DNA from: Pirellulales bacterium
GTDB taxonomy: Bacteria; Planctomycetota; Planctomycetia; Pirellulales; JAICIG01
Length of the DNA stretch: 64,000 bases
Direction of reading: 5' to 3'
Assembly: GCA_025927475.1 (NCBI GenBank)
Contig: JAICLL010000010.1
Location: 1 to 64,000 of the forward strand
Made by a program: the position numbers and the translations under genes. Shown here piece after piece: positions 28,132 to 37,175 of this stretch. The notes under the pieces were generated by a model. The model had not been told where the DNA came from and searched no databases. It saw nothing but the letters and a program-made list of their open reading frames with translations. The first letter of the stretch is position 1; each line of letters starts with the position of its first letter.

Positions 28132-29679
28132 TCACTCGCCCGGTCCATTATCGGCGGGCAGGTCGATGTACCGTGGCTGCCGCGATTGGTAAAGCTGGTG
28201 ATAGCCGAAGTCGCCGATGTGCTCGAACTGCCGGATGTCGTCGGGCGAGAGCCGGCAACGCTCGGCCAACCGGTCCCACGTGCAACCCGCCGGCAAGACG
28301 GCAAATACTTCGACGGGCCGATCCTGTGGATCAAGGGGCAGGCCGTGATAGATCGGCAGCCCGATGTATTCGAAATAATAGGCCACGTCGAGATGATCTT
28401 CTTTGGCGTAACAAATCACATAGGCCATCTGCTCGATGTGACGATCGGCCAGCCAATCGGCCAGCTCCGAAGGCCGGAAGTCGGCGGCGTAATAGTTGTA
28501 ATAGCCGTCTTGCACGGGCCAGCGGCTGTGAGCCGCCACCTGCCGGCGCCGCTCGTCAAGTCGGCGCGGGTAGCTCAGTAAGGCGGGGGCCAGCGCCAGG
28601 CCCAGCAGCGAGCAACCGCCTACGGCCAGCCATTCCTCCCGCGCCGCCGGCCAGCGCCGCTGCAATGGCGCGGCGAGCTCGGCAAGCGACCAACCCGCCG
28701 CCAACGCCAAAAGCGGCAGCAGCGGGCAATAGTTGCGCTCGAAGGGGCTGATTCGCAGGGCGCCGCTAAGCACAAACGCGCCGCACACGACGGCGCCCAC
28801 CAGCAACGGCGCCGCCGCGCCGCCGCGGGCACTGGCGGTGCGCGCGCGAAAACCCCAGCAAACCATGCCCGCGGCCGCGAAGGGCGCCAACCACCATGCA
28901 TCGTGCATGGCGGGCGAGAAGAAGTTTTCCAGCAACCTTTGGACATTCGACCAAGAGCCCGGCGATGCGCGCCGACTCACCTCGGCAATCTGGCTGGCGA
29001 TCGGCAGATAGGCCAACAGCGCCAGCAGGCCCGCCGCCGCCCAACAGGCCGCGTCGGCCGCCAGCGCCCGCGCATTCTTGCCAGTTCGTAGCCAGCACTC
29101 GGCGAGGGCCGCGATCGCCAGCGGCGCAAAAAACAGCAGATTGGTGGGCATGACATAAAGGAACGCCGCACCCACCAAGGCAATGGCCAGACGGCGTCTC
29201 CATGCCGAAGCATCGGGCGGCGGCAGCGCCAAATTGGCCAGCCAGGCCATCAGGCACATCGATAGTCCATAGCCGCGCACCTGGATCGTGTGAATCAAGA
29301 ACATCTGGTTCAAGCCCAGCAGGGCCGTGGTCAGCACGGCGGCCACCAGCCCGATGCGGCGCAGCGCCAAGCGAAACACCCAAGCCAGCGTGGCGATGGT
29401 GAAAACGAGCGACGGCAATCGCAGCACCAGGTTGCTGTCGGAGAGACAATAAAACGGCCACAGCACCAGCGAATAGAACACGTGGTTGTTGGCCAGCGAG
29501 TAATCAGTGACGATGAACCGCGGCCCCTGAGCGACGAACGTGATCACCGTATAGATCTCGTCGTGCCAAAGATCAAGATTCAGCTTGCTGGCGGTGATCG
29601 CGATGGGCGCCGCCGCCGACAGAATAAACCACTGCCACGTCCGGATGCGCGGCGACGGCGCAGATTCACGAAAAGGCAT
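28132..29679 (-). CDS. Polytopic membrane protein, glycosyltransferase family 39-like
   Basis: WHDEIYTVITFVAQGPRFIVTDYSLANNHVFYSLVLWPF with many TM segments. Confidence 0.75.
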   Translation of the reverse strand: MPFRESAPSPRIRTWQWFILSAAAPIAITASKLNLDLWHDEIYTVITFVAQGPRFIVTDYSLANNHVFYSLVLWPFYCLSDSNLVLRLPSLVFTIATLAWVFRLALRRIGLVAAVLTTALLGLNQMFLIHTIQVRGYGLSMCLMAWLANLALPPPDASAWRRRLAIALVGAAFLYVMPTNLLFFAPLAIAALAECWLRTGKNARALAADAACWAAAGLLALLAYLPIASQIAEVSRRASPGSWSNVQRLLENFFSPAMHDAWWLAPFAAAGMVCWGFRARTASARGGAAAPLLVGAVVCGAFVLSGALRISPFERNYCPLLPLLALAAGWSLAELAAPLQRRWPAAREEWLAVGGCSLLGLALAPALLSYPRRLDERRRQVAAHSRWPVQDGYYNYYAADFRPSELADWLADRHIEQMAYVICYAKEDHLDVAYYFEYIGLPIYHGLPLDPQDRPVEVFAVLPAGCTWDRLAERCRLSPDDIRQFEHIGDFGYHQLYQSRQPRYIDLPADNGPGE

Positions 29680-29793
29680 TTGATGTCAGCGATTCGAGGG
29701 AAGAATTGCCGCTGAACAGTCTACGGCATAGATTCATTCGGCTGGTGGCGGTAGACTAAAAATGAACCATGGTCTTGATATCCGAGGTGCTTT

Positions 29794-30987
29794 GTGGAAG
29801 CGAAAATCAAGGGTTTGACGCTGAAACGCTTCAAGAGTTTTGTCAATGAGCACATCGACTTCGACAACCCTACATTTCTGGTCGGTCCGAATGGGTCGGG
29901 CAAGAGTAATCTACTCGACGCGATCGCATTCCTATCCGAAACAATGACGCTACCGCTTGAGTCAGCCATTGCCAAACGCGGTGGTTTTGCCGCACTCCGG
30001 CACCGATCGCGTACCGGCGTTGATCACGATTGCATGGGGCTGGGTGTCGATTTCGGACGCTTAAGCAACGAAATCGCGAGCGCCCACTACGCCTTTGTGG
30101 CGCGCGCGGTTGGCGACCAAGTCTCCGTTGAGCGTGAACAATGCTTGATCTCGCGGCCGGATGGTGCGCGATGCTGGTTCGATCAATCATCGGGAATTGT
30201 TCGCTCGAATGTCGGGAGTATGGCGCCCACGGCTCGTCGATCCGGTCTGGCGCTACCGACGATCGGGAGCGATTCCTTATTCTTTGATGTTTTCGATTCG
30301 CTGCGGCGTGCCTGCGTATATTCTATCGAACCCTCGCGGATGCGCGAGCCACAAAACCGAAACGGGCAATCGGCAGTGCGCCGCGACGGGAGCGAAACCG
30401 CCAACATCCTAGCAGACCTTCAAACTCATGAACCGGAAAACTTGGACCAGATTATTGAACTGCTCGCAGTGGCCACGCCCGGGCTACTCGATGTTCGCGC
30501 GCAAGACTGTGCGGGGACCAATGACATCGTGTTTCAGCAACGGCTTTCGGCGACTGAAGTAATGAAGCTGGGCGGCCTGCAGATGTCTGACGGGACGCTT
30601 CGGATCTTAGCTCTGCTCGCAGCCGCGTTTCAGCGTTGCCCGCCCTCCCTTCTGGCAATCGAGGAACCTGAGGTTACGATCCATCCCGGTGCGATGGGCG
30701 TCTTGCTCGACGCCCTGTCGCATGCCATGGCACGGATGCAAATACTGGTTGCCACCCATAGTGTCGAGCTTCTCGACAGCAAATGGATCGAGGATCGTCA
30801 TTTGCGTATTATCACGTGGGAAGAGGGTCGGTCAACCATCGCACGAGTCGCGCCTGCCTCGCGCGAGGCGTTGGAACGGCGGATTGCCGGCGCTGGTGAA
30901 CTCTTGCGATCCAACGCCTTAGATGCGGCGCCGCTGCCGTTGCCAGCGTCCCCCGATTCAACTTTGCTGTTTGACGAAGCAATCTGA
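29794..30987 (+). CDS. AAA ATPase (ABC/OLD/RecF-like)
   Basis: Walker A FLVGPNGSGKSNLLDAI, Walker B SLLAIEEPEVTIHPGAMGVLLDAL, VATHSVELLDS. Confidence 0.92.
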   Translation: MEAKIKGLTLKRFKSFVNEHIDFDNPTFLVGPNGSGKSNLLDAIAFLSETMTLPLESAIAKRGGFAALRHRSRTGVDHDCMGLGVDFGRLSNEIASAHYAFVARAVGDQVSVEREQCLISRPDGARCWFDQSSGIVRSNVGSMAPTARRSGLALPTIGSDSLFFDVFDSLRRACVYSIEPSRMREPQNRNGQSAVRRDGSETANILADLQTHEPENLDQIIELLAVATPGLLDVRAQDCAGTNDIVFQQRLSATEVMKLGGLQMSDGTLRILALLAAAFQRCPPSLLAIEEPEVTIHPGAMGVLLDALSHAMARMQILVATHSVELLDSKWIEDRHLRIITWEEGRSTIARVAPASREALERRIAGAGELLRSNALDAAPLPLPASPDSTLLFDEAI

Positions 30988-30997
30988 GTAGGCCGCG

Positions 30998-31624
30998 ATG
31001 CCCATTTATCCGATCGTCGAAGGGGCCGGCGAAATCACAGCGGTTCCCGTCTTGCTCCGCCGTTTACGGGACGCGTCCGAAATCTACACGATCGACATTG
31101 GCAAGCCGATTCAACGAAAGAGGTCGGAACTGGTGCAAGAGGCGAGCTTACGGCGCGCGGTGGCGCTGGCGTTACTTAAGCCTGCCTGCGAAGCAGTGCT
31201 CATTCTCTTCGATGCTGACAACGATTGCCCCAAAGCTTTAGCTCCAAAACTGTGTCAATGGGCGCAGGCCGAAGCGCGCACAATTCCCTGCGCGGTGGTA
31301 CTTGCAAACCGCGAATACGAAGCTTGGTTTCTGGCGTCGCTTGAATCGTTGCGCGGCCACCGCGGGATTCGCGCCGATGCTCAATCGTTCATTGATCCTG
31401 AATCGCGACGGGGTGCAAAAGAGCAATTGCGGTCGCACATGGCTCCAGGCAAAAGCTACAAAGAAACCACCGATCAGGCTGCAATGAGCCAACTCTTCGA
31501 CATGAGACTAACATTTTCGCGCAGCCGCTCATTCCGCAGGCTTGTGAAAGCCTTTGGCGAACTAACTAGCGCGATGGGACATCGCCTTGACCAGTGGCCG
31601 CCCATGAACTGGAAGCCATCATGA
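30998..31624 (+). CDS. DUF4276-like (TOPRIM-like) protein, partner of AAA ATPase
   Basis: MPIYPIVEGAGEITAVPVLLRRL..VLILFDADNDCPKALAPKLCQ..VVLANREYEAWFLASLESLRG; 10 bp after ATPase stop. Confidence 0.82.
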   Translation: MPIYPIVEGAGEITAVPVLLRRLRDASEIYTIDIGKPIQRKRSELVQEASLRRAVALALLKPACEAVLILFDADNDCPKALAPKLCQWAQAEARTIPCAVVLANREYEAWFLASLESLRGHRGIRADAQSFIDPESRRGAKEQLRSHMAPGKSYKETTDQAAMSQLFDMRLTFSRSRSFRRLVKAFGELTSAMGHRLDQWPPMNWKPS

Positions 31625-31645
31625 AACCAAAGGTGACCTCTATGG

Positions 31646-34600
31646 TTACCGATTGAACAAGAACGCGGGACTGTTCAACAGCGCCCAAGCGACGTCCTGG
31701 GCTCCGAGCAACCGATAGGCGTCGGGCTGTTTGGCCGATTCCGCGGCGATGGCCTGCAGACGCAATAGCTCGGGATCGAGCGAGCGATAATGCCGCGCCA
31801 GTTCGGCTTTTTGTTCCGGCGTGCGCGCGTCGGGGGCGACGGCCAGAATCGCCGCGATCGCCGCGGGCGGGCCTTGCAGGTGCAACGGCTGCTTCGAGGT
31901 CGTAAGCGAAATTCGGAAACGGCCAATCGTGTGCTGGCCGCCAAATTGCTGCGGCAACGCGATGGTCAGCGACGTGCCGCCCTCAGCGCCCACCTCGCCC
32001 ACGGTCTCGAAGATCGCCGTGTGCGCCTGGCCGAACTTGGGCATGACGGCCCAACCGCTCGACCCCTGCTCGTTGCCATCGGTCGCCAGCGAAGCGGGGA
32101 AACCGTTCTGGGCGAAATCGGCCTGGCCATTCCGCAACGGCACCAGCCTGGCCGCCGCGGCATCGCCCGCCGGACCCGCCGTCAGCTTGACTTCGTTCAA
32201 CACAAAGTTGCCGTTGGGCGCCCGGCCCGGCCCCTTGGCGGGCAGGCTGTCGTCGGGCAGGACCTCGATGCGCAGACCCGTTATGCCGGTCACCGCGGTA
32301 GTGGCCGTAAGCGCATAGATATCGGTCGCCGGTGCTTTGCCGCTGACGAGCACCGAGCCATCCGGCTGCTTGGCAAGCGTGGCGCCGCCGGCCGACGACA
32401 AGCTGGCCGCGTCGAGCACGGTCCACACAGCCGGCGATTGGTTCTGCTCCCATTCGGCCTGCCGCTTGGGCAGCATGTCGCGCTCGTAGGCCGCCAGTTC
32501 GGCGACGTGCTTCTCTTGCTCGATCTTTTCGGCCTGGATGGTTTCCAGCGCCGCTTGCACTTCCGTTTCGCTGGGCGGACGGCAAAGAATCGACAGGAAG
32601 ATGCTCTCGATCACTTTGGCATCGTCTTTTTCGGCGGCCACCGTTTTGGCAATGTGGTTGTTGCCGTCGGAAATGGCCCGCGCGATCGTCGGCCCGTTGA
32701 CCAGATTGAGCGCCTGGCCCAGCATCACGCCGGTGCTGCGCTCGCATTCGCACGCGCTCTCGCGCGGCGGTTTGCCAAACAGATTCAAGAAACCGTCTTC
32801 GGTTTGAATGCCGCTGTCGGGCAACTGCGTAGCCAGGAAGTCAGCCGGCACGCCGGGCAAATGAATCTGGCTGCCGGTGGCCCGATGCACCGCGTCGTAC
32901 AGCGTCTCGGCGGTCAATCGCCGAGCCAGTGCGTGCGAATAGTTGATCTCGTCGTCCTGGTTCCACTCGTTGGTGACAATCGAGTGCTGGTAAACGCGTG
33001 ATTTGAGAATGGTGCGGAAAAGCTGCTGCACGTCGAAGCCGCTGTCGACAAACTGCGCCGTCAGCCAATCGAGCAGCTCGGGGTTGGTGGGCGGATTGCC
33101 GGCGCGGATGTCGTCGAGCGGTTCGATAATGCCGGCGCCCAGCAAATAGCCCCAGACGCGGTTGACATAGCTTTTGGCGAAGTAAGGATTCTGCTTGGCG
33201 GTGATCCAGCGGGCGAGTTGCTCGCGGCGAGAGGCGTCGCCGGCGTTTTGGCCTGGATAGCTGTAGGGGAACTCCGGTGCGGCGACCTGCCCGGTGCGAA
33301 TATGGTTCACGTCGCCGCCGTTTTTGTCGTAAACCACTTCAACCAAGGGCAGCGGCCGCTCGACGGCGGTGCCGCCGATGTTGCGGCCGGCGAATTCAGG
33401 GGCGGGCTTGCGGCCCACCTGGGCGAAATACGCCGCCAGGTGGTAATATTGGTCCTGCGTCCAACGCTCGAACGGATGATCGTGGCACTTGTTGCAGTTG
33501 AACCGCACCGCCAAGAACAACTGCGTGGTGTTCTCCATCGTATCGCCCGGATCGCGGAGCACCTTGTAATAGGCCGCCGGGGGATTGTCGAGCGTCGATC
33601 CGCTGGCCGTCAGCACCGTGTAAACAAACTCGTCATAAGGCATGTTGCTCGAAACGGCCTGCTGAATCCAGTTGCGAAACGCCCACGCGCCCTCCTCGCC
33701 CAGAAACTTGCGGTTGACCTGCAACAGATCGGCCCATTTGTTGGTCCAGTTTTCGACATAGTCCGGGCTGCCCACCAGGCGATCGATCAGCTCGTCTCGC
33801 TTCACGCGCGTGTCGCGCGTGTCGGCCAGAAAGGCTTTGACCTGGTCAATGGTCGGCGGCAGTCCGATGGTGTCGAGATAAACGCGGCGCAGAAACTCAG
33901 CGTCGCCGGCCAGGTCGCTGGGCAGAATCTTGACCTGCTTCAGCTTGTTGTAGACCAGCTCATCGATGTGGTTGTTGACGGGCGTTTCACGCCAGGCAAA
34001 GCCGCTGCGGTCGCCCATCACGATGACGGTGGTGGCTGCGTAAGCGCCTTCATAGCGCGCGAGCATGGCGGCCTCGCCGCGGCGGGCGGCGGTGGCCAGG
34101 CCCTGCTTGTCGATTTCGACCTTTTCGCTCGAACTGCTCTCGATGAATGCCTCGGCCGTCACGTCGCGCACCTGGCCATCACTGTAAGTGGCCAGCACGG
34201 CCATCTGTTGCCGCATGCCCGGCAGCGGCATCACGGGGTTCTTGGGATAGACTTCGATGCTGCTGACGCGCGGGCTCTCCAGATCGAGCTTGACGCCATC
34301 GGCGATCCAGGCCCGCAGCAATTCGTAATACGGTTCGCCGCGGCGCATGAGCACGCCGCCCGCGTGCGGCGCCACGCCCGACGGCTTGAGGAGCATCAGG
34401 CTCTGGTCGGGGGCGGCCCGGTTGAAGCGCCGCCCGGCCAGATCGTCGGTCAGGGCGCGATGATCAAACAGCGGATCGTAGCCGCGCAGCGACAGCTTGA
34501 AGCCGTTCTTGCCCTGAGCCGAGCCATGGCAGGTGCCGGCGTTGCAGCCTAGCTTCGACATCGCCGGCTGTACGTCGCGGACAAAGCTCACCGCATAGGG

Positions 34601-34966
34601 ATCTTTCTGGCCGCTCACTTTCACCGGCACGACGACGGTTTGCCCGGCCAGCTCGAAGCGAATCTCGCCGCTGCCGTCGGCTTTGGGCCGCACGATTCCG
34701 GTGGGCGACAGGCTGACGATCGCCTCGGGCGCCAGCGGCTCAGCCAATCGCGTCACATCGACACGCTCGCCGGTATTCAGCTCGCCGGTCAACAGCAACT
34801 GGCGATAGTCGTAGGGGTGCTTCAGCTCGACCGCGGCCGGCAGGGCTTCGATTCGCACCAACGTCCGGCCTTCGGGCAATTGCTCCGGTTTGCGGCCAGC
34901 GGCTTCCTCGGCCCAGGCCGGTGCGAGCAGCGTGGCGATGATCAGGAGGGGTACGACGTGTTTCAT
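31646..34966 (-). CDS. DUF1549/DUF1553 planctomycete protein (PSCyt2-like)
   Basis: SKLGCNAGTCHGSAQGKNGFKLSLRGYDP, RRVYLDTIGLPPTIDQVKAFL, NKCHDHPFERWTQDQYYHLAAYF, NRVWGYLLGAGIIEP; start MKHVVPLL at 34966. Confidence 0.93.
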   Translation of the reverse strand: MKHVVPLLIIATLLAPAWAEEAAGRKPEQLPEGRTLVRIEALPAAVELKHPYDYRQLLLTGELNTGERVDVTRLAEPLAPEAIVSLSPTGIVRPKADGSGEIRFELAGQTVVVPVKVSGQKDPYAVSFVRDVQPAMSKLGCNAGTCHGSAQGKNGFKLSLRGYDPLFDHRALTDDLAGRRFNRAAPDQSLMLLKPSGVAPHAGGVLMRRGEPYYELLRAWIADGVKLDLESPRVSSIEVYPKNPVMPLPGMRQQMAVLATYSDGQVRDVTAEAFIESSSSEKVEIDKQGLATAARRGEAAMLARYEGAYAATTVIVMGDRSGFAWRETPVNNHIDELVYNKLKQVKILPSDLAGDAEFLRRVYLDTIGLPPTIDQVKAFLADTRDTRVKRDELIDRLVGSPDYVENWTNKWADLLQVNRKFLGEEGAWAFRNWIQQAVSSNMPYDEFVYTVLTASGSTLDNPPAAYYKVLRDPGDTMENTTQLFLAVRFNCNKCHDHPFERWTQDQYYHLAAYFAQVGRKPAPEFAGRNIGGTAVERPLPLVEVVYDKNGGDVNHIRTGQVAAPEFPYSYPGQNAGDASRREQLARWITAKQNPYFAKSYVNRVWGYLLGAGIIEPLDDIRAGNPPTNPELLDWLTAQFVDSGFDVQQLFRTILKSRVYQHSIVTNEWNQDDEINYSHALARRLTAETLYDAVHRATGSQIHLPGVPADFLATQLPDSGIQTEDGFLNLFGKPPRESACECERSTGVMLGQALNLVNGPTIARAISDGNNHIAKTVAAEKDDAKVIESIFLSILCRPPSETEVQAALETIQAEKIEQEKHVAELAAYERDMLPKRQAEWEQNQSPAVWTVLDAASLSSAGGATLAKQPDGSVLVSGKAPATDIYALTATTAVTGITGLRIEVLPDDSLPAKGPGRAPNGNFVLNEVKLTAGPAGDAAAARLVPLRNGQADFAQNGFPASLATDGNEQGSSGWAVMPKFGQAHTAIFETVGEVGAEGGTSLTIALPQQFGGQHTIGRFRISLTTSKQPLHLQGPPAAIAAILAVAPDARTPEQKAELARHYRSLDPELLRLQAIAAESAKQPDAYRLLGAQDVAWALLNSPAFLFNR

Positions 34967-35014
34967 CTTGGTGTTCCCAATTGCATGAAGCACACTCCGT
35001 GTGCCTTAACGTAA

Positions 35015-35181
35015 GGTAGTAGGCACACTTCGTGTGCCGCAACTTTTACCGCATCGAGTCGGTTGTGTCGCCTGATCGTGAAACCTGCTCGATATCACTT
35101 GCTGGTCGCAACTTCTCTCCCGTTCTCTGCAGGTGGGCGCGTCGAGGTCAGAAGTTGCGGCACACGGAGTGTGCCTACTAC
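35015..35181. repeat. Long-range inverted repeat, family D (gtagtaggcacactccgtgtgccgcaactt)
   Basis: 35015-35045 ggtagtaggcacacttcgtgtgccgcaactt pairs with 35152-35181 aagttgcggcacacggagtgtgcctactac. Confidence 0.8.
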
Positions 35182-35191
35182 TGAGCCGGAT

Positions 35192-36619
35192 CTACTTTGC
35201 CGCCACCTCGGTGGTTAGGGGCACCGGCACAAACTCTTTCAACAAGGTTCCGTTTTCGGGATCGAACAATCTCACTTTGCCGTCAAAACCCGCCACGGCC
35301 AACGCTTTGCCATCGGGCCGATAGGCGACCGAATATATCGCCCCATACTGGTCGGCGAATTTCCGCACGGTTTTGCCGTCGGCTTCGTTCAAGATGCGCA
35401 CTTCGCCGTGACCGTCGTTGCTGCTGCCGACGGCCACCTTCGTGCCGTCGGGACTGTACTCGGCGGCAAAAATGCGGCCCGGCACCGCTTCGGCATTGAA
35501 CCGCGTGATGCGATTGAAATCATCGCCGATCTGCCGGGCCTGCGTGCGGTACATCTTGTAGATCTTCGGCACGCCATCGGAGCCGCCAATCAGCAACTCG
35601 TCGCTCTTGGCGTTGCGGCGCACAACGATCAATCCGCCCTTCAGGGCGCCCGGCGTGATGCTGGTAATGTTGTCCTCAAATCGCTGCGTGGCCACGTCGG
35701 TCAGCTTCATCGAGCCGTCGCGACTGACCGAAACCAGGTGCGAGTTGTCGCTCGAAAAGGCGGTGTCGAGCACCCAGTCGCTGTGCGCGCCCTGATAGAG
35801 CACCTGTTTGCCGGTTGCCGCGTCGATCGCCCGCAACGTGTTGTCTCCGCAGCCGAAGGCCACCTTCGTCCCGTCCGACGACCAACTGGCGCCGTAAACC
35901 GTGTCGTAAGTGACGGGCACGGAAAGCAGCAGCTTCCGCTCGGCGACGTCCCAGATTTGCACTTCGCCAAAACGGCCCGGCGAGCCGCCCGTGACCGCCA
36001 GCCGCTTGCCGTCGGGCGAGAACGTGGCCGACTCGATGCGCTCCGACATGCCCACCAGCCGCGCCACCAGCGCCCCGCCGTCGGCCTGGTGCAGCAGCAC
36101 CTCGTGATAGCCCGACACGGCCAGCAGCGCGCCATCGGGCGAAAACTCCAACGAGGTAATCACCGGCGTTTGGTGGTAGACCGGCGGATGCTCCCTGTCG
36201 ACCGCGCCCTCAGCCGCGGCGGGCGTGTCGTCGCCCGCCCCCTCGGCCACCCAGCGCTTAATCAGCTCGATGGCCTCCGGCGCCAGCGGCTCTTTGCCCT
36301 TGGGCATCAGCGGCGGCGTTTCGCCGTCGGGCACGATTTGGCTGATCAAAAAGCTTTCGTCCGGCTGGGCGGCGACAAAGGCCGGCTCTTCGCTATCGCC
36401 GCCTTTTTGCATCAGCGCGACGCTGGTCATATCGAACCCGCCCGACCGCTTGGCCGGTTGATGGCAGCCTTGGCAATGCTCCTGGAAGATCGGGCGGATC
36501 TGTTTGTAGTAGCTCACCTTGGCCGGGGCGTCTTCGGCTCGCGCAGCGACTGCGGCCAGAACGATGACCGCAATGGCAAGGTAACCCTGGCCCTGGCGGC
36601 CGGCGGACGAACGGACCAT
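35192..36619 (-). CDS. WD40-repeat protein with N-terminal cytochrome c (PSCyt1-like) domain
   Basis: YYKQIRPIFQEHCQGCHQPAKRSGGFDMTSVALMQKGGD plus WD40 units. Confidence 0.92.
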   Translation of the reverse strand: MVRSSAGRQGQGYLAIAVIVLAAVAARAEDAPAKVSYYKQIRPIFQEHCQGCHQPAKRSGGFDMTSVALMQKGGDSEEPAFVAAQPDESFLISQIVPDGETPPLMPKGKEPLAPEAIELIKRWVAEGAGDDTPAAAEGAVDREHPPVYHQTPVITSLEFSPDGALLAVSGYHEVLLHQADGGALVARLVGMSERIESATFSPDGKRLAVTGGSPGRFGEVQIWDVAERKLLLSVPVTYDTVYGASWSSDGTKVAFGCGDNTLRAIDAATGKQVLYQGAHSDWVLDTAFSSDNSHLVSVSRDGSMKLTDVATQRFEDNITSITPGALKGGLIVVRRNAKSDELLIGGSDGVPKIYKMYRTQARQIGDDFNRITRFNAEAVPGRIFAAEYSPDGTKVAVGSSNDGHGEVRILNEADGKTVRKFADQYGAIYSVAYRPDGKALAVAGFDGKVRLFDPENGTLLKEFVPVPLTTEVAAK

Positions 36620-36806
36620 GCTTTCACCGTGAGCTGGTTCGAATAATTCAGGCAGGACCCGCCGCCCTGTCTGCGGCGGGCAAATGGAGGTCGCGGCAGC
36701 CGCTCCTTAAAGCTCGCGGTTGCCGTCCCATCAATATAGATGAATCCATAGCCGGTTGGCAAGGAAATTCCCACATCGGCGATCCGACGCTTATAATGTT
36801 TCTCCC

Positions 36807-37091
36807 ATGAGCCGGCGGTTGCAATTCAGCCTGAGCGTTGTCCTGGTGGTGATAGCCGCCGTCGCTGTCGGCTGTGCGATTTGGATCAGGCTGCCGCTTG
36901 AAATACGATTCGCCATCGGGGCTGGCGCCGCAGGATGCTTGTTCGCGGCGATGGAAGTGTTGGGCTGGCTAGGCATCCCAGACTGGATCGTTGGAGTATC
37001 GAAATCACGCCCGCGGCACTTCATCCGGTGGAACCATCGCCTGAGAAATCTGCATGACGACAACAATCACGATTCATCCGCCCCACCTTGA
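36807..37091 (+). CDS. Small membrane hypothetical protein
   Basis: MSRRLQFSLSVVLVVIAAVAVGCAIWIRLPLEIRFAIGAGAAGCLFAAMEVLGWLGI; two TM-like segments. Confidence 0.5.
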   Translation: MSRRLQFSLSVVLVVIAAVAVGCAIWIRLPLEIRFAIGAGAAGCLFAAMEVLGWLGIPDWIVGVSKSRPRHFIRWNHRLRNLHDDNNHDSSAPP

Positions 37092-37175
37092 GGGACATCG
37101 CGATCCAACCGTCCCGCTTGCCCTAATCCTTGAACTCCGAACCCTGACCCCCGAATCCCGAATCCTGACTCCTCT

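Noticed and set aside
31790-34552. ORFs 31790..33001 and 33218..34552 plus strand
   Set aside because: Antisense to the DUF1549/DUF1553 gene, whose motifs are unambiguous.
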